Origin: Coprinopsis marcescibilis
Lineage: Eukaryota > Basidiomycota > Agaricomycetes > Agaricales > Psathyrellaceae
DNA: 64,000 bases
Reading direction: 5' to 3'
Assembly (NCBI GenBank): GCA_004369085.1
Contig: ML210175.1
Span: 125,128 to 189,127, forward strand
Positions within the stretch are counted from its first letter, which is position 1, and every line of letters starts with the position of its first letter. The notes beneath the pieces were generated by a model. That model was given only the letters and a program-made list of their open reading frames with translations, was not told the DNA's origin and searched no databases. The position numbers and the translations under genes are program-made. Positions 1-10,591 of this stretch are shown piece after piece.

Positions 1-1184
1 TGGCAGTGTTGATCAACGAGCAAAGCACCGTCAGGACGTCCCTTCGAGGGATCTTTTGCACAAAGTGAAGTGTATACAACGACGGCTTGGTGAAGAGAGA
101 TTGCGACGGGACATAGATCTGTCGTGAAAACAACACAAGCAATAGCCGGAGAACCTCGATCTTGTTATTGTCGTACGCCGAATTCGAGGGCGCGTCTGAA
201 GTTGAACCAATCCCCTTCTCCCTAATCCACAGTTCGTTATTGATCCTGAAAAGAATGAAATGACGACGGCGTACCAAATGACATATTGAATCTTGTGGTG
301 GTCAACCTGGACTTTTGGAGAAATCGTAAATCCACAGCAATACATCAAGTCAATAAGGGAAGTGAACAGCTTCTCCCCAATGGACGGTAATCGTTTCTTG
401 GGTTTAGGCTGCGACGCCGACTGCTGAGACCTCGAACCCCCCTCTCCCTCACTCTCATCCTCATCATCATCAATCACAAATTGCGCCTCCCCCGAGTCCG
501 GGTCAGGGTAAACCTCCACCTCCTCCGACTTCCATAGCAACTCCAACTCAAAAGCGCTCGACTCTCCTTGGATGTCAAAGATAACTGGAAGGACTCGTTG
601 CAGAACCCGGATACAATTCAGCACTTCTTTCGTTGGGTTCCTGTCTGACGCCCCTGGTTTCATGATCGAGGAGGCAAAGGCCGCCACTGTTGCTGACGCT
701 GATCCGCTGGAGGGTGTCGGGAAGGTGTGGTCGGTCATTAGATCGAATAGACGACTGCAGGTAACACGTATGAGTGTCGCGACATTCTCCGGTGCTTCTA
801 TGAGTGCTCTGCGGACTAAAATCGAGGATGTTAGGTACTGATAACAAGGGCGCTAATGCAGTCCGTACTGTGGTGCGGAGTAACCAAGGAGAACACGTCA
901 GAAGCAGAGTCGAAGAGCACATAATACTGTGTGGCATTCAGAATCCACGTCATAGAAGAGCATCCATGTCGTCACCCACCTGTTCCCAGTAGGAATCACT
1001 AGGAGGAATATTCTGCAAAGGGACGATGTTTAACACCAGCAACAATGTGGATATTATGGGTTTTACGCACTCTTGTAGTCCATAGCTTAGGTATGCCACC
1101 AGGTTGATTTGGAAATGCCAACTTTGCCTCGTCTCCTAATAGACCAAATGGTGCACTGAACTTTTGGGGGAGATTGGAAAACAT
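1..1184 (-). CDS. HID1: HID1/dymeclin-family protein, 3' end cut by window edge
   Basis: HID1 proteins are peripheral Golgi/trans-Golgi proteins acting in secretory and dense-core-type vesicle traffic. The reading starts at ATG 1182-1184 (MFSNLPQKF) and needs several introns. An exon near 980-1015 encodes NIPPSDSYWEQ. The next encodes YYVLFDSASDVFSLVTP, and after a short intron (AG at about 834) comes IRRALIEAPENVATLIRV, the family's DVFSL..P..IRRA signature. The long exon 738-270 then carries NCIRVLQRVLPVIF and an acidic stretch (DDDEDESEGEGG). After one more intron, codons to position 1 read EKGIGSTSDAPS and NNKIEVLRLLLVLFSR. Only the N-terminal third (about 300 residues) is in the window; the gene runs off the left edge. 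The family call is strong. The junction joining the first two exons is approximate. Confidence 0.85.
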
Positions 1185-1451
1185 TGAGAGGTCAAGAGTG
1201 CGCACTCTGTCTCCGCTGATGGGACTGTCAATAACTCGAGCACAGCCACGCAGCAACCCCTATTAGCCTTGAGGGAAAGGGACCGTTCAAGCTCGCATTC
1301 TAGCATTTTTTATATACATATACATCGTTTAAGAGCGAATAATGCAGTCCGAAAGGCGTGAGTGTTCATAACAGGAGTACGTGGACATAAATTCGAGTCA
1401 TCAAGACACTCATGAGTGCGATATTTTATCCTAAGTCATTCATTAAACCCT

Positions 1452-2335
1452 TCACAGAAGCCAAAGGAAGAGCATGCCAGTTGCGACTTCGGAGATAGAA
1501 GGAAGGCCGCTGGCAAACCTGGAGGATAACCCCTCGGCGTTGTTGGTGGTACTGGCAGGAGAAGGATCACCCATCCCAATAGCACTAACTCCGCCTGCAA
1601 TTGGACCTCCGCTGGGTTGCTAGAGAAGCGAATGTCAGAAGAGGTGACAGGAGATCCTAATGACACCAAGACGTACCTGCGACACTTCAGCCTCTCTTGC
1701 AGCCGCTTGGAAATCATCGAAACGCGGCGAGTTGATAACGCCCACCATTCCTTGCGAACAGTGATCTGCTGACTTGCAGTAGAAGTAGATTGCTAGACAA
1801 TGCAGTCAGAGGCCGAGCAGTACTAACGCAATGAGGAGCGAGACTTACGATCAGTGCTGGTGATATTAATAGTGTACTTCATGCCGGCGGTTTGGAGGCC
1901 AGAGTCGAAACCTCCAGGGTTTCCAGAGGCAGCCGCGAGATAGGTACACGGGGCAGCAAATGTGGATTGAGTGACAGAATGGACAGAGCCACTGCATAAA
2001 GGTTAGTGTGTCCATCGACAGTATGGCAACATTGTGGTAGCTTACGGAGGGAAGAAGAAGGTCACAAGTTTGCCGACAGGTGCAGTCACACTAGACGGGC
2101 TGAAGGTAAGTTGACCATCAGTTGCAACATCGATCTGCAAGCGAAGAATCGTCAGCGTTAAAGCGGTTCCATAACATGGAGGACACTGGCTCACGTTGAC
2201 GTGGTCGCTATCTCTAACCGGAGCAGAGCTGGAGCTAGAGCCCTTGTTACTGGATCCGCCACCATAGTCGTACTGGGCCTGAGTCGAAACAATAGCAGAC
2301 AGGACAGAGAGTGCGAGTGCGAGAGAAGTCTTCAT
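1452..2335 (-). CDS. Secreted cupredoxin-like serine-rich protein, probably GPI-anchored
   Basis: The product begins with a signal peptide (MKTSLALALSVLSAIVSTQAQ) followed by a Gly/Ser-rich spacer. A cupredoxin-like domain then follows: V(A)TDGQLTFSPSSVTAPVG, GSVHSVTQSTFAAPC, and the distal YFYCKSADHCSQGMVGVIN. These supply the His plus Cys-His-Met set seen in type-1 copper or copper-like sites. The C-terminus is Ser/Ala/Gly-rich and ends in a hydrophobic tail (ATGMLFLWLL, stop at 1452-1454), which fits a GPI-attachment signal. There are four or more introns; one is GTGAGC...GCAG after DHVNV, one lies before QPSGGPIAGG. Such extracellular serine-rich cupredoxins are common in wood- and litter-decay fungi, where their function is mostly unproven. 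Copper binding is inferred from the residues. Confidence 0.82.
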
Positions 2336-3159
2336 TGTAGAGCAGCGGTGGGAGGGGATCTAGAACTTGAGATACATCCCTGATCCTAGAAACTAGCGTA
2401 TTTATATTTCGAGACAATGTCCAATAGGACTACGAGTTGGTGACTGCCGGAATGTGTATTGGTGCCGGTAAATGGCATGTCGAACCGGGCCTGTTCTCTG
2501 ACATTAGGCGACAAACCCGAATTCCATTTCTCCAGTGGACAAGACAGTCGCCAAGTGAGTTGTTGTGGAGCATATTGAGCCAAGATTCCCCACGTACAGC
2601 CCCATTCCCGCAAGTGTTCAATAAGCAGTCTGAGTCCGAGGTGATACGGAAGAAGGATGCATGGGAATGAAAGCTGCGGTTACAGCAAGTACCCTGGTCA
2701 TTCCTTGGTCATGTCGGTCCAACAGTTACCGGTGACGGAAACATAGATTGATTCCACAAGGCAAAAGCGAGTTGGACAAAGATCAGAATCAACACAGCAG
2801 TTTGGCCGTAAAGGTACTTGGGTTCGTATGTTTGTTGAGGTGCGTGAGAGGCTGGTGCTTTAGTTCGCAAGTCTTGGACGACAGAAGATTAGAATGCGAT
2901 AGCCATGCCGTTTTGCGCCAAATTGGCTGCTCATAGTTCCGATCGTTCGGGTTTCTGTAGCTGAACGAGTGCAGAGACAAATTCTGCAAGATGAACACGA
3001 AGGGAGAAAGAAAGGAGAGCAATGTTGAGTGTGGGAGTGCCACGGTACTGTGTGCATCTTATCAATCTTATCGCTTGCCTTATATATCTCGTCCCAAAGG
3101 CGCCTTGCATCCGATCCACAACGGCAATAAACGTTCCTTCCAAACGACCATCTGCAACA
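2336..3159. other. Intergenic, divergent promoter region
   Basis: About 820 bases lie between the start of the cupredoxin gene (-) and the start of SNF8 (+). I see only short frames on both strands with no recognisable domain. It presumably holds the two divergent promoters. Confidence 0.6.
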
Positions 3160-3930
3160 ATGCATCGAAGAGGTGTAGGTCTAGCAGCCTTCGACCGGAA
3201 AGACCAGGCCAAACGTTTCGCGGAACTCTCATCAGCCATCTCCCAGTCCCAAATCAGCCACCTCAATTCCCAGCTCGACCAGTTCCGAACAGCTCTCACC
3301 CACTTTGCCTCGACGCACCGCGACAAGATCAAAAGCGACCCTTCTTTCAGACATGCGTTCCAACAAATGTGTACATCAATTGGTGTTGACCCCTTGGCCG
3401 GACCAAGGAAGGGAGGCTGGTGGGCAGAATTGCTGGGTCTTGGCGATTGGCAATATGAATTGGGCGTTCAGATAGTGGACGTCTGCGTGAGCACTCGAGA
3501 AAGGAATGGGGGACTCATCGAGATGTCCGAGCTCATCCGCCTGGTCAGCAAACTTCGCGGAGTTGAAGGAGGGTCAATCTCCGAGGACGATGTTGTCCGC
3601 AGCATCAAGACTCTCCAACCTCTCGGCGCCGGATACAAAGTCGTCGACATTGGAGGGACGAGGATGGTCAGGAGTGTAGTCAAAGAGCTCGATGAAGATC
3701 AGACAATTATACTAGCGATCGCACAGGATGAGGGAGGCAGAGTAACAGTGGAGATGCTCATTCAGAGGAAAGGATGGCTCGGCGAGCGAGCGAGAACGGC
3801 TTTGGAACACATGCTGCTCCAAGACGGTTTGTGCTGGCTCGATGACCAGGACGAAGAATCCGGAAGGGCTTATTGGATACCGTCTGCAATGGATTGGGGA
3901 ACCGACGACACTTCATTTTCTTTCACGTAG
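3160..3930 (+). CDS. SNF8: ESCRT-II subunit SNF8/VPS22 (EAP30)
   Basis: This is a single-exon gene of 256 residues, the usual length for Vps22. ESCRT-II sorts ubiquitinated membrane cargo into multivesicular bodies at endosomes. The N-terminus MHRRGVGLAAFDRK and the helical stretch RFAELSSAISQSQISHLNSQ are typical, as are FRHAFQQMCTSIGVDPL and WWAELLGLGDWQYELGVQI. The two winged-helix domains follow, ending with a tryptophan-rich C-terminus (GLCWLDDQ, YWIPSAMDWG). I chose ATG 3160 rather than the upstream in-frame ATG at 3022, because the family conservation starts at MHRRG. Confidence 0.93.
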   Translation: MHRRGVGLAAFDRKDQAKRFAELSSAISQSQISHLNSQLDQFRTALTHFASTHRDKIKSDPSFRHAFQQMCTSIGVDPLAGPRKGGWWAELLGLGDWQYELGVQIVDVCVSTRERNGGLIEMSELIRLVSKLRGVEGGSISEDDVVRSIKTLQPLGAGYKVVDIGGTRMVRSVVKELDEDQTIILAIAQDEGGRVTVEMLIQRKGWLGERARTALEHMLLQDGLCWLDDQDEESGRAYWIPSAMDWGTDDTSFSFT

Positions 3931-4137
3931 GGCTCGAGCCTCAAGTCTATTACGCAAAGACGGTAACAACACACATATCCTTCACCGCACTCTTACATTG
4001 GTCCAGGACTTCCGCTTGGCTCAGGGGCAGTTAAGAGAGGCCCTTCTGGCATTTGTGAGCCTGGAAGTGGTGTTTTCAGATCTAGAAACAGGCGGCAGCA
4101 TCAGTATCCATTTCGACGGTACACCCGAGGGGCCGAG

Positions 4138-5931
4138 CTACATACCCTCGAGGACAGCATCCGTGTCACCACCACCCGTCATTCCCTCGATCGAGAAGTT
4201 CATGCACTTCACTGCCAGCGTTCGTAGGTTGATCAACACCAGCACCCCTGTTCGTCCGAAATGCGGAACCATTACCAGACGACACCGAGGTTTCCTGCCC
4301 TTTCCTGCCCTCTCCCCCTCCACTAGCTTTGTTCCAAACCGCTTTTGTCCGCCAACGATGTATATGTCCGGGGTCTCGTACAATATGAATGGGTCCTCTT
4401 CTATGAAAGGATGACACCAAAGCGTGTCGGGGGCTGTCGGTGCCATATGTCGCCATTTCAAGGTCGATTCTAGTATTGACAGTCTTGAATGGTTTCGATT
4501 TGGCAAATACTTGAACATGTCGTTGAGAGGTTGTCCAGAATTCACCAATAGAGTGCGAAGTTTTGAAAGGACGTTTGTGCCCACTTCTTCACCCTCTTTG
4601 GGCTCTTCCACCTCTCCAGGAACGACCCTGATGTAGGTGGGGTTGGATTCACAGCTGAAAGTTGGTAGTTTCGACACCGCGCTGAACATGACTCGAGGGA
4701 GAGGCTGTTGAGGCATGATTGTGCCTGACGGGTCGAGCTCCCCTGGAAGAATGTGGATTGGGAGGCTTCGGCCAATGTCCAACAAATGTGAAGCGAGTGT
4801 ATGGATTGGGTGTGGTGAAAGGAGTGCTCGGTCCTGGATTATCTTTTTCTATTGGCAAATTAGTATACGACCTTGCGTTATTTCCGAATGGCAAACGTAC
4901 TTGTTTCTTGTCCTCTGCTGCAGCTACAGCATCGGCCCTTGCAGTGATACTTGCAGAAGATAATGAATCTCCCGCAAGGATCAACCTAGCGATTTGCGAT
5001 GGCAAGACTTGGTCATCGGCTACTTCACATTCCCCCGTGAGGTATTCCACGAGCAGTTGTATTCTTGCATCTGAGGAGTTATCGGACCCAACATCTAAAC
5101 CTGATGCTACCGCAATCCAAGGGTCAGACGAGGATTCTGCGTTATCCATGGAATTTATTCAGTACCAGCACGACGGTCGGTGTTGCCTGTAGAGCTTACC
5201 GTCCACATACATATCCTCTTCCTCATTCAGAGCGGACAATTGCGGTGGCAGTCCAGCCAGGCATACATCGATGACTTCGAAGTCACCATTCGGCGTCTCC
5301 ATTCCAAGCGCACCAATAATCACACCTGTCACCAACCTCGCATCCTTCAAACAAGCCCCAACCAAATGGATGCGGCCTGATTCATCCTCTAGCATGACAG
5401 AGTCCTCAGGAGAGTAGAACTTTGCTTTTGGTGGAGGAGCTTGTATGGAGCGCTAGCATCATGTCAGAGAACTGGGCGTTGCTGGAAGTAAATAGACATA
5501 CATCGCGAGTAATGTCCTCCATGACGTTTGCCTTCAGTGGCATTTCCATATAGACAGTTCCGATTATATAGCACAGCTGCCCTTTAGTAACTTCAAGCAC
5601 CCGAGGAACAAGTTCGGGACGATCTAGTTTAAAAGTTGTCAACGCTCAACGATGAGGAGATGGGCTGCCAAACGAACCGTCTAGTTTGCCCCATCTCTGC
5701 AATGCGCGTTCCTCCACAGCTAGTCGCAATAGCTTCAACCTCATGAAGTAGATATTCGAGTACTGATGCCTATATGACTTGTTGGTGGTGATAAAAGACG
5801 GTGTCGATTTCGTTCGTGCCAGCGTGGTGGTTGCTGGTCGCACCAGCGGAGAGGATGAGCTTGTCGAACGTCAGCACTTTGAATTTCGTTGCCTAGGCTG
5901 CATCCACTCACGATGTTTGAGCCTCTGACAT
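4138..5931 (-). CDS. POLD2: DNA polymerase delta second (small) subunit, POLD2/Pol31 type
   Basis: This B-subunit is the inactive-phosphoesterase scaffold that links the Pol delta catalytic subunit to other subunits in lagging-strand replication. The start is ATG 5929-5931 (MSEAQTS). A short intron with its acceptor at CAAG then joins to SSSPLVRPATTTLARTK. Conserved blocks follow in order: YRHQYSNIYFMRLKLLR, LCYIIGTVYMEMPLKANVME, HLVGACLKDARLVTGVIIGA with GDFEVIDVCLAGLPPQ, then WIAVASGLDVGS, then SLPIHILPGELDPSGTIMPQ. The C-terminus has WRHMAPTAPDTLWCHPF and TGVLVLINLRTLAVKC, ending at stop 4138-4140. Six or so introns. It lies head to head with PET100 and tail to tail with SNF8. Confidence 0.93.
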
Positions 5932-6248
5932 GACAGAACCAAGAAAAGTCAAGGATGAGAAGAAAGAACAGGTGAGAGTGCAATGATTCGGAGACTCGCG
6001 ACGCGACGCGTTGTTTGCTTTTATTGTTGCGGAATTACAGGCTGCATTTCTCAGTTCTCTTCGACAATACAGTTTGCTACATGACTTGTTATTTTCTAAT
6101 GCATATAATGCCCTTTTCTTCGACACGTTCGTGATTATAGCCAAGTCCTATCAACCTCACACAGCGTCGCGGTCGGGACGTTCAGGGTTCTCAGCCATTA
6201 TTTGGTCGGTAAACAACCAGAGTTGCATCTTGGCAGGAGACAGTCAAC
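5932..6248. promoter_or_regulatory. Divergent promoter between POLD2 and PET100
   Basis: About 317 bases separate two outward-facing starts. No gene is visible. A GC-rich motif (CGCGACGCGACGCGTTG, about 5998-6014) lies inside and includes one ACGCGT. ACGCGT is the MCB core bound by the G1/S factor MBF in other fungi, so replication-linked control of POLD2 is plausible but inferred. Confidence 0.35.
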
Positions 6249-6615
6249 ATGGCCGGCCCCAATCTCGAGATTTTCAAGTTTTCCCTCTATCTTTTTGTCC
6301 CAATTGCAGCGTTCGTGCACTTTGGAGATCCGGAATGGTATAAAGAGCACGTAATTCCAGTGTGTACCTCTTCTATTGACCATAATCGACTGCTGAAGTG
6401 TTGTCGTAGTACCGGAACAAATTGTTCCCTCCCCCGGACAGGACTGTTCAAGTAAGCACCCTCAACTCTGCTAACCGTTTCAGAAGGAGCCTAAATGTTA
6501 TGTTTAACAGAATATTCCAACTGACTCGGTTGCTATCAGGCAAGAACTGGAGCGAATCAAGGCAGAGAGGATGGCCAGGAGAGCAGCCAGAGAAGAGCAA
6601 GAGCAGAACAAGTAG
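6249..6615 (+). CDS. PET100: PET100-like cytochrome c oxidase assembly factor
   Basis: Three exons encode 85 residues. PET100 is a small inner-membrane chaperone needed to assemble complex IV. Exon 1 reads MAGPNLEIFKFSLYLFVPIA with FGDPEWY, the family's N-terminal membrane segment and signature. After a GTGTGT...GTAG intron comes YRNKLFPPPDRTVQ. After a second intron (AG before position 6514) comes IPTDSVAIRQELERIKAERM, and the protein ends in a charged tail, REEQEQNK (stop 6613-6615). Length and layout match the family. Confidence 0.9.
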
Positions 6616-6715
6616 TGTTCAAAAGGTACGCTTGAACCCTTCGGAGTGATATGTTCTCACTGGACCTTTACAGGAGACTCTTATGTTTGCTATCCTTCAA
6701 CCTACGATATATACA

Positions 6716-8062
6716 CTATTTAGGAAACATGAAAAGCGTTCCGTCGTCGTACTTGATGCTCCAGCTCACGCCAGGTCCCTTCGGCTCGTTCTCAAGCAAT
6801 CGTTGATATTCCTCTGCCTCAGGCAATGATATCTTGAAGCCTCCGCAAACGATGAAAACCACAGTGCGCTCGGCACCTGGACTTTTTGCTGGGACGAGCT
6901 TGTCGAAGAGAGGCTTGTGATACGCCGGAACGAGGGTGGTCGCGCATGATAGCTCAACGAGCAACTTCTGGTTATCTGTCTTCCGCTGAGTCACTTGTAA
7001 CATCCTCTCTAACATGATGGCTCACCAGCAAACTGTACCAATGATTCCATACTAATAGCATCAGGCACACTGATCGACTTGACGCCTCCCCTCCAATCCA
7101 ATGCCCTCTTCAAGATAACTTCCGCAGGCTGCGATGCACCAAGAGACCCAGACGCCATCGAGTCAAACTTACTGAAATGCGCCATGTATACATCATTCTG
7201 TGAATCATGTACCAGGTCTACCCCCGGTGGAAGCACCTTCGTGGTGCTGTTGAATCTCCCTCTGTTCAGCGACATGGAGTGGTAGAAGCAGTCCGACCCG
7301 ATTGTTTCCACAGCGACGATTGGCACTGAAGACCACCATATCAACAACCGCAAGTCTTGGAAACCTAGAAATCGACACACCGTCGTCCCACCCGACGATT
7401 TGGCAACCACCTAGAACGCCGCCTAGCAAACCCCCTCCACCAACGCTGCAAAATATCGCATCAGGTTTCTTCCCCAATTGTCCCTCTATCTCCTTTATCA
7501 TCGACCCATGCCCCTCCCAGACGATGGGGTCATTATACGGATGCACCGCAACCCTACGATTCTCTATTCAGCTGTCGAATTCATAACTGGGAAGTTCGCC
7601 GCCAACTTACGCGTTAGGGTTACTCTCGGCGAACTCTATGGCGGCCTTCGAAGCTTCCGCAAATACCTTACCATGCACCACGATCTCGGCTTTCTCCTGC
7701 TTCAGTAATGCGAGGGTCGACGGAGAAACACCCTCTGGAATGAACACTGTGCACCGAAGTCCAAATCGCTTGGCCGCACACGCCGCCGCGAGTCCCGCGT
7801 TCCCGCCAGATGCAATCGCAAAATGCACGTCATCGCCTAGCTCTTCCCACTTCCTTTGGATAAAGAGAGAGATTCCTCGGTACTTGAATGAATATGATGG
7901 TTGCAGATTCTATCGAGTGAATGTCGGTCGAGATGGTATCAGGATGGATGACTCGGTACGCACTTCAAGCTTCAAGTGAACCGAAGCTCCGAGCAACTCA
8001 GATAGATGGGTCGAATAGAGCAGCGGTGTTTCCAACCAAAGATGTTTAGAGCTTTTTGCCAT
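6716..8062 (-). CDS. PLP-dependent L-serine/threonine dehydratase (catabolic type)
   Basis: The enzyme deaminates L-serine and L-threonine to pyruvate or 2-oxobutyrate. The start is ATG 8060-8062 (MAKSSKHLWLETPLLYST). The PLP-lysine region spans an intron and reads LQPSYSFKYRG, with SFKYRG carrying the Schiff-base lysine. The phosphate/substrate loop SGGNAGLA and the Gly-rich PLP-phosphate loop SVGGGGLLGG are both intact. Other family blocks are GLRCTVFIPEGVSPSTLALL and PYNDPIVWEGHGS. The C-terminus (VVFIVCGGFKISL) ends at stop 6716-6718. About 340 residues once introns are removed, like yeast Cha1 or animal SDS. Confidence 0.88.
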
Positions 8063-8387
8063 GGCGGGACTAGAGACGAGTTAACGTTTATGCACATTGC
8101 GACGAAATGGCTTATTAATAGCTCCTCGTCCGAAATTTTGAACGTATATGAGCTGCGGAATGACGAACTCGGACCCCGCACGGAACAGCGGTGCACATGG
8201 ACATATTTTGTGCGTCACAGAAGCAGCTCTCCAGGGCCTCATCGTGAAGTCATTTTCACACCGCAGCTGGATTCATGTAACTAAAGGATGCTACAATTCA
8301 TAGCGACTCGAAAACTACTCCTCTCTTCAATCGTCTCCAGTCCAACTGCAATAAGGTAAGTCGGTGCGAGATCGGTTAAGATGTCAC
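8063..8387. other. Intergenic
   Basis: About 325 bases lie between the dehydratase start and the end of the AA9 gene, both on the minus strand. It must contain the dehydratase promoter and the AA9 3' end. No other feature is seen. Confidence 0.5.
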
Positions 8388-9641
8388 TTACACTTCTGGT
8401 CCAGGAAGAGGGTATGGTCTCTGACAGGCCCATTAGTAACAACTTCTTCGACAAGGCTAGATGAAGCATACCCCGTCGTCTAAAGATGTTTAGGCAGGCC
8501 ATCCCAGTTAATGATGACTCATTTGCCGAAGCATCCCAACTTACCGTTCCATACGTCAAATATCATCCCTGTCATATGAAGGTGAAATTCAAGACTCGAT
8601 GGGTATGGAAGAGGGATTGACGTACCCGGAGTCTCTGGTTTGTATTCCCCAGGGAAAGACACGAAAGAAGTAGGGAATGCAGTCCCACTGCCTGTCACTT
8701 CGATTTGCACGCAAACCGGATATATCTGCACTCCTGGATATTTATCCGCTATATCGAAATGCGTTACAGTGAGTTGACATATTGTGAAAGACGTGTAAAA
8801 GGCGAACCGAAGTGCAAAGCAATCCTGAATGGTAATAGGGTGGGTTGAATGAGACTGAGGCAGCTAACGTAGTGTCCGAACCACCCACCACTCATGTCGT
8901 ATCAGATATTGGCCTGGTAGGATATTCTTTGGGATTCTGAAAGTGTAAGTCCCATTATGATTACCGAACATCTCTGGAGCAGCCCATTTTCCGTCGTCCG
9001 ACTTCCCGCTGTGAGCTACTTTGAACCACACGGCCCTACAAAATGTGAGGCCGCGTCAGAGTCACTCTGGAAGTTGCAAACATACTCGGTGCCAGGGTTC
9101 CACTTGGTTATGTCGTAAGGTGCACGAGCCATATAGGTAAGGAGCGGTCCTTTGTGGTTATCGCCCGCATGAGCCAGTGCAATTGGGCTATATCGCCAGC
9201 AGCAACGGTTCCTACAAGAGGTGCTGGCTCTGTGAAGTAGTTATTGGATGTTATGCCATTGCATTGGATGCTGCGACCGAAGAAATATGAGCTGCTGGAA
9301 GAGGACAGAGAAGAAATGGTAGGTCCCACTCGATCAGCGACAGATCTTCAATCGGGGCTAGAACTCAAGGTAAGGAAGATGTATCCCGACCCGAAAGCTG
9401 AAGATAGAACCTATTCCGGGTACTTTTCTAATGATCCTCTCTGGAGGTGGCTGCCACCAGCTAAATCATGTAAGCGTGAAGATATAGCTAGAAAGTTCCG
9501 GCCAACATACGAGTCAAAGAAGGGATTGTACCCTGGCCAGGAGGTAGTTCCGAGTGTTACTTCGCGAACGTAACCGTGTCCAGCTACGAGGGGAAAGGCA
9601 TTCAACAGTGCAGCACTGAGAACCCAAGACTTGGAAGGCAT
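8388..9641 (-). CDS. AA9 lytic polysaccharide monooxygenase (former GH61)
   Basis: AA9 enzymes are secreted copper oxygenases that cleave cellulose oxidatively. The signal peptide MPSKSWVLSAALLNAFPLVAG is followed directly by HGYV, so the mature protein starts with the copper-binding His1 as the family requires. QCNGITSNNYF, the second histidine block LAHAGDNHKGPLLTYMA and the axial-Tyr block VQIYPVCVQIEVTGSGT are all present. The C-terminus reads PGEYKPETPG, then MIFDVWN, and PYPLPGPEV followed by TAA 8388-8390. Many short introns. I could not make a clean phase-consistent join from VWN to PYPLPGPEV, so the last junction is uncertain. No CBM1 is seen. Confidence 0.85.
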
Positions 9642-10591
9642 ATCAGAGGAAGTGTAGATCAGATTATGCCTATGCCTTGTTAAGATGTCGATTGAAAGCC
9701 CACATAGTTTATCCGGCTATGTCGCTGTTAACGGACACTTGCTACCATTGGGCGGATAATTGACGCAGAATACAAACCTCCGAGCCGAGGAAACGCAGAA
9801 TTAGGTGTAGAAAAGCCTCAAAGATGAGCAGCTATGAAGTTTGAGATGATTAGTGCTTCTTCAAGACGCGAAACGGACTTCATAACGCTGTACGGAACTG
9901 AGATGCAAACCGGTCGCGTCCGAGTCGCGTCTTCAGCTTCAATTGTCTTCATTACTTTAATTGGGGTGACAATGTACACGTGAAGTGTCACGCGTCACGC
10001 GTCACGCAAGCGAGCGAGACGAGACTTGGACGAGACTCTACTAGTACTCCAGTGTTATTAGTCCACAATCCACAATTCGAAGAGACTGACTCTGACACCC
10101 ACTTTTAATCGAGCTGCCCGACATGTCTTCGCCAAGATATCTAGATATGGGGTATCGGCGCTCCTTCAACCGTTGAACCATCCTGGCCTATGAACCCGTG
10201 GTTTAATCCATCTCAAATGATGTGTCCAGCAATTAGACGGTGAGGAGGAGCCTGAGAGTCGACAGAGAACAGAGAGAATTGCATACAGCGCCTTATCAAT
10301 GGACACGGTGTACAGCGTAAGATGTGGGACTTGCCAGAGTCTTTGAGCGGTAATTCATGGGTCCCTGGACCGGGGAATCTGAATGATGATGACGATGGCA
10401 GTGGTCACGGTGCAGCGCGGATATGGCCAGGTAATGAGTGTAGTAGGTCTGTTAGTGTTGAATATTGAATACATACGTCAGTCGTACACACTAACGTTTT
10501 CCGGTTACTTGCAAATACCCCCGAACCGGCAACTGAAAGCAAGGGACTTGTGTGACGGGAGTTCCCAGGATATTCTGCTGCCAACGACTAC
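9642..10591. promoter_or_regulatory. Long divergent intergenic region, AA9 / aminopeptidase
   Basis: About 950 bases without a supportable gene between two outward-facing genes. It holds a three-unit 7-bp tandem repeat at 9987-10007, reported separately, and GA-rich stretches after it (GAGCGAGACGAGACTTGGAC). Otherwise I see only short frames. Confidence 0.5.
9987..10007 (+). repeat. Tandem 3 x GTCACGC
   Basis: Three perfect head-to-tail copies of GTCACGC. The two internal junctions each create ACGCGT, the MCB-type core. It sits in the shared upstream region of the AA9 gene and the aminopeptidase gene, where such a cluster could be a transcription-factor site. The repeat is seen directly; the role is inferred. 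Confidence 0.6.

Noticed and set aside
4166..4456. Frames overlapping POLD2 on both strands
   Set aside because: Shadow frames of the conserved POLD2 exons.
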